NCBI GenBank assembly: GCA_017434685.1
Contig: JAFREV010000093.1
Coordinates: forward strand, 1-14,293
Direction of reading: 5' to 3'
DNA length: 14,293 nucleotides
From: Mogibacterium sp.
GTDB taxonomy: Bacteria; Bacillota; Clostridia; Peptostreptococcales; Anaerovoracaceae
Part shown: positions 13,768 to 14,293 of the stretch, piece after piece
How positions within the stretch are numbered: the first letter of the stretch is position 1
How the letters are laid out: the number at the start of each line of letters is the position of its first letter
Notes under the pieces: model-generated
What the model was told of the DNA's origin: nothing
Database searches by the model: none
Seen by the model: only the letters and a program-made list of their open reading frames with translations
Translations under genes and position numbers: made by a program

Positions 13768-13780
13768 CGGGGCTACCCCG
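13768..13780 (+). other. Small GC-rich hairpin upstream of the channel gene
   Basis: CGGGG (13768-13772) pairs with CCCCG (13776-13780) around a CTA loop. No T run follows, so it is not a normal terminator. It sits between the cyclophilin stop and the ribosome binding site GGAGA (13786-13790) and could modulate readthrough or ribosome access. Confidence 0.45.
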
Positions 13781-13798
13781 GCCTCGGAGAATGAAAGC

Positions 13799-14293
13799 AT
13801 GGAAAACGACAAGAGTGCATGGCGCACAATGCAAAAGAAAATAAATGCTATGGTGTCTATAGGGGTCGTTAACAACAGGCTCAACCAATTCTATGACATC
13901 ATCAGCACTTTGGCACTTGTAATCAATCTCGTGGCTGCTTTTGCCGCTACCTTTGAGGAGGTCAGAACTGCGCACGGACCGCTGCTCGAGTGGGTAGAGA
14001 CCATTACTGTATTGTTCTTTGCAATCGACTATGTGCTGAGAATCATTTCGGCCGGTGAGCAATATCCCGGAATGAGTGACGGAAGAGCCGCGTTAAAATA
14101 TGCGACTTCCGGCTACGGCATCATAGATTTCCTTTCATTCATTCCTCATTATCTTCCGGCGTTCTTCCCGTCGGGTGCTGCTGTGTTCCGTATGTTCAGA
14201 GTGGTCAGGATATTCAGACTCTTCAGAGTTAATGCATATTCAGATTCGCTGACTCTGATCGGAAACGGACTTAAGAATCAAATGACACAGAGA
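13799..14293 (+). CDS. Voltage-gated ion channel, N-terminal part (partial)
   Basis: The frame is open from ATG 13799 to the window end, 165 residues, so the C-terminus is missing. It shows the voltage-sensor domain of the ion-transport family (PF00520): S1 about 32-53, S2 about 62-83 with Asp77 and Arg81, S3 about 104-120 with Asp110, and S4 about 128-145 with arginines every third residue (131, 134, 137, 140 and 143). This S4 pattern is diagnostic. The pore loop and selectivity filter lie beyond the edge, so K+ cannot be separated from Na+ or Ca2+ selectivity; K+ is most usual in bacteria. GGAGA (13786-13790) is 8 bases before the ATG. The gene begins 38 bases after the cyclophilin gene, downstream of a cation antiporter. 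Confidence 0.9.
   Translation, partial: MENDKSAWRTMQKKINAMVSIGVVNNRLNQFYDIISTLALVINLVAAFAATFEEVRTAHGPLLEWVETITVLFFAIDYVLRIISAGEQYPGMSDGRAALKYATSGYGIIDFLSFIPHYLPAFFPSGAAVFRMFRVVRIFRLFRVNAYSDSLTLIGNGLKNQMTQR

Noticed and set aside
1..14293. Search for CRISPR arrays, tRNA or rRNA genes, insertion sequences, attachment sites and defence systems
   Set aside because: No regularly spaced repeats, cloverleaf-like segments, transposase or integrase reading frames or terminal inverted repeats were seen by eye; genes are closely packed and coherent in composition.

Overview
The window reads as a stretch of chromosome from an anaerobic, amino-acid-fermenting Firmicute of the class Clostridia. This is inferred from strong GGAGG-type ribosome binding sites, frequent AGA/AGG and ATA codons, moderate GC, a selenium/sulfur carrier pair, oxygen-sensitive Fe-S lyases, and closest-looking families that are typical of Clostridia. 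The genus cannot be named from the sequence alone. No mobile element, phage gene, CRISPR array, tRNA or rRNA was seen.

Left part (1-751): the last codons of an unidentified gene, a 69-residue TusA-like carrier, and an 82-residue DUF3343 protein (putative Se/S carrier-like). Between the last two lies a striking 46-base imperfect hairpin. A terminator that can work in both directions separates these genes from the convergent minus-strand gene that follows.

Minus-strand gene (752-3622): a complete 956-residue M16C metallopeptidase of the PreP/Cym1 type, transcribed away from a divergent intergenic region (3623-3752).

Centre (3753-5711): a 76-residue protein with two membrane helices, then a HerA/YjgR-like (DUF853) ATPase ending in a glycine-zipper tail.

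Right part (5712-14293): a long run of plus-strand genes with short gaps. It opens with a structured leader and a 10-bp tandem duplication across the first start codon. The genes are a CyuA/UPF0597 cysteine-desulfidase-like Fe-S lyase, the large and small subunits of a split aconitase X, a ProXp-ala-like tRNA editing protein, a YgjP-type metalloprotease, a large CPA2 cation:proton antiporter with two TrkA_C domains, a DUF445 membrane protein whose start overlaps the antiporter stop, a cyclophilin peptidyl-prolyl isomerase, and a voltage-gated ion channel cut by the window end. The first four may form an amino-acid catabolic unit (cysteine, serine or hydroxyproline-type substrates). The antiporter, DUF445 and channel genes suggest a cation-homeostasis and envelope group.

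The best candidates for something new are the pairing of the desulfidase-like enzyme with a divergent split aconitase X, the duplicated start region in front of it, and the long hairpin in the selenium/sulfur carrier locus. Most of the rest is ordinary housekeeping or accessory chromosome content.
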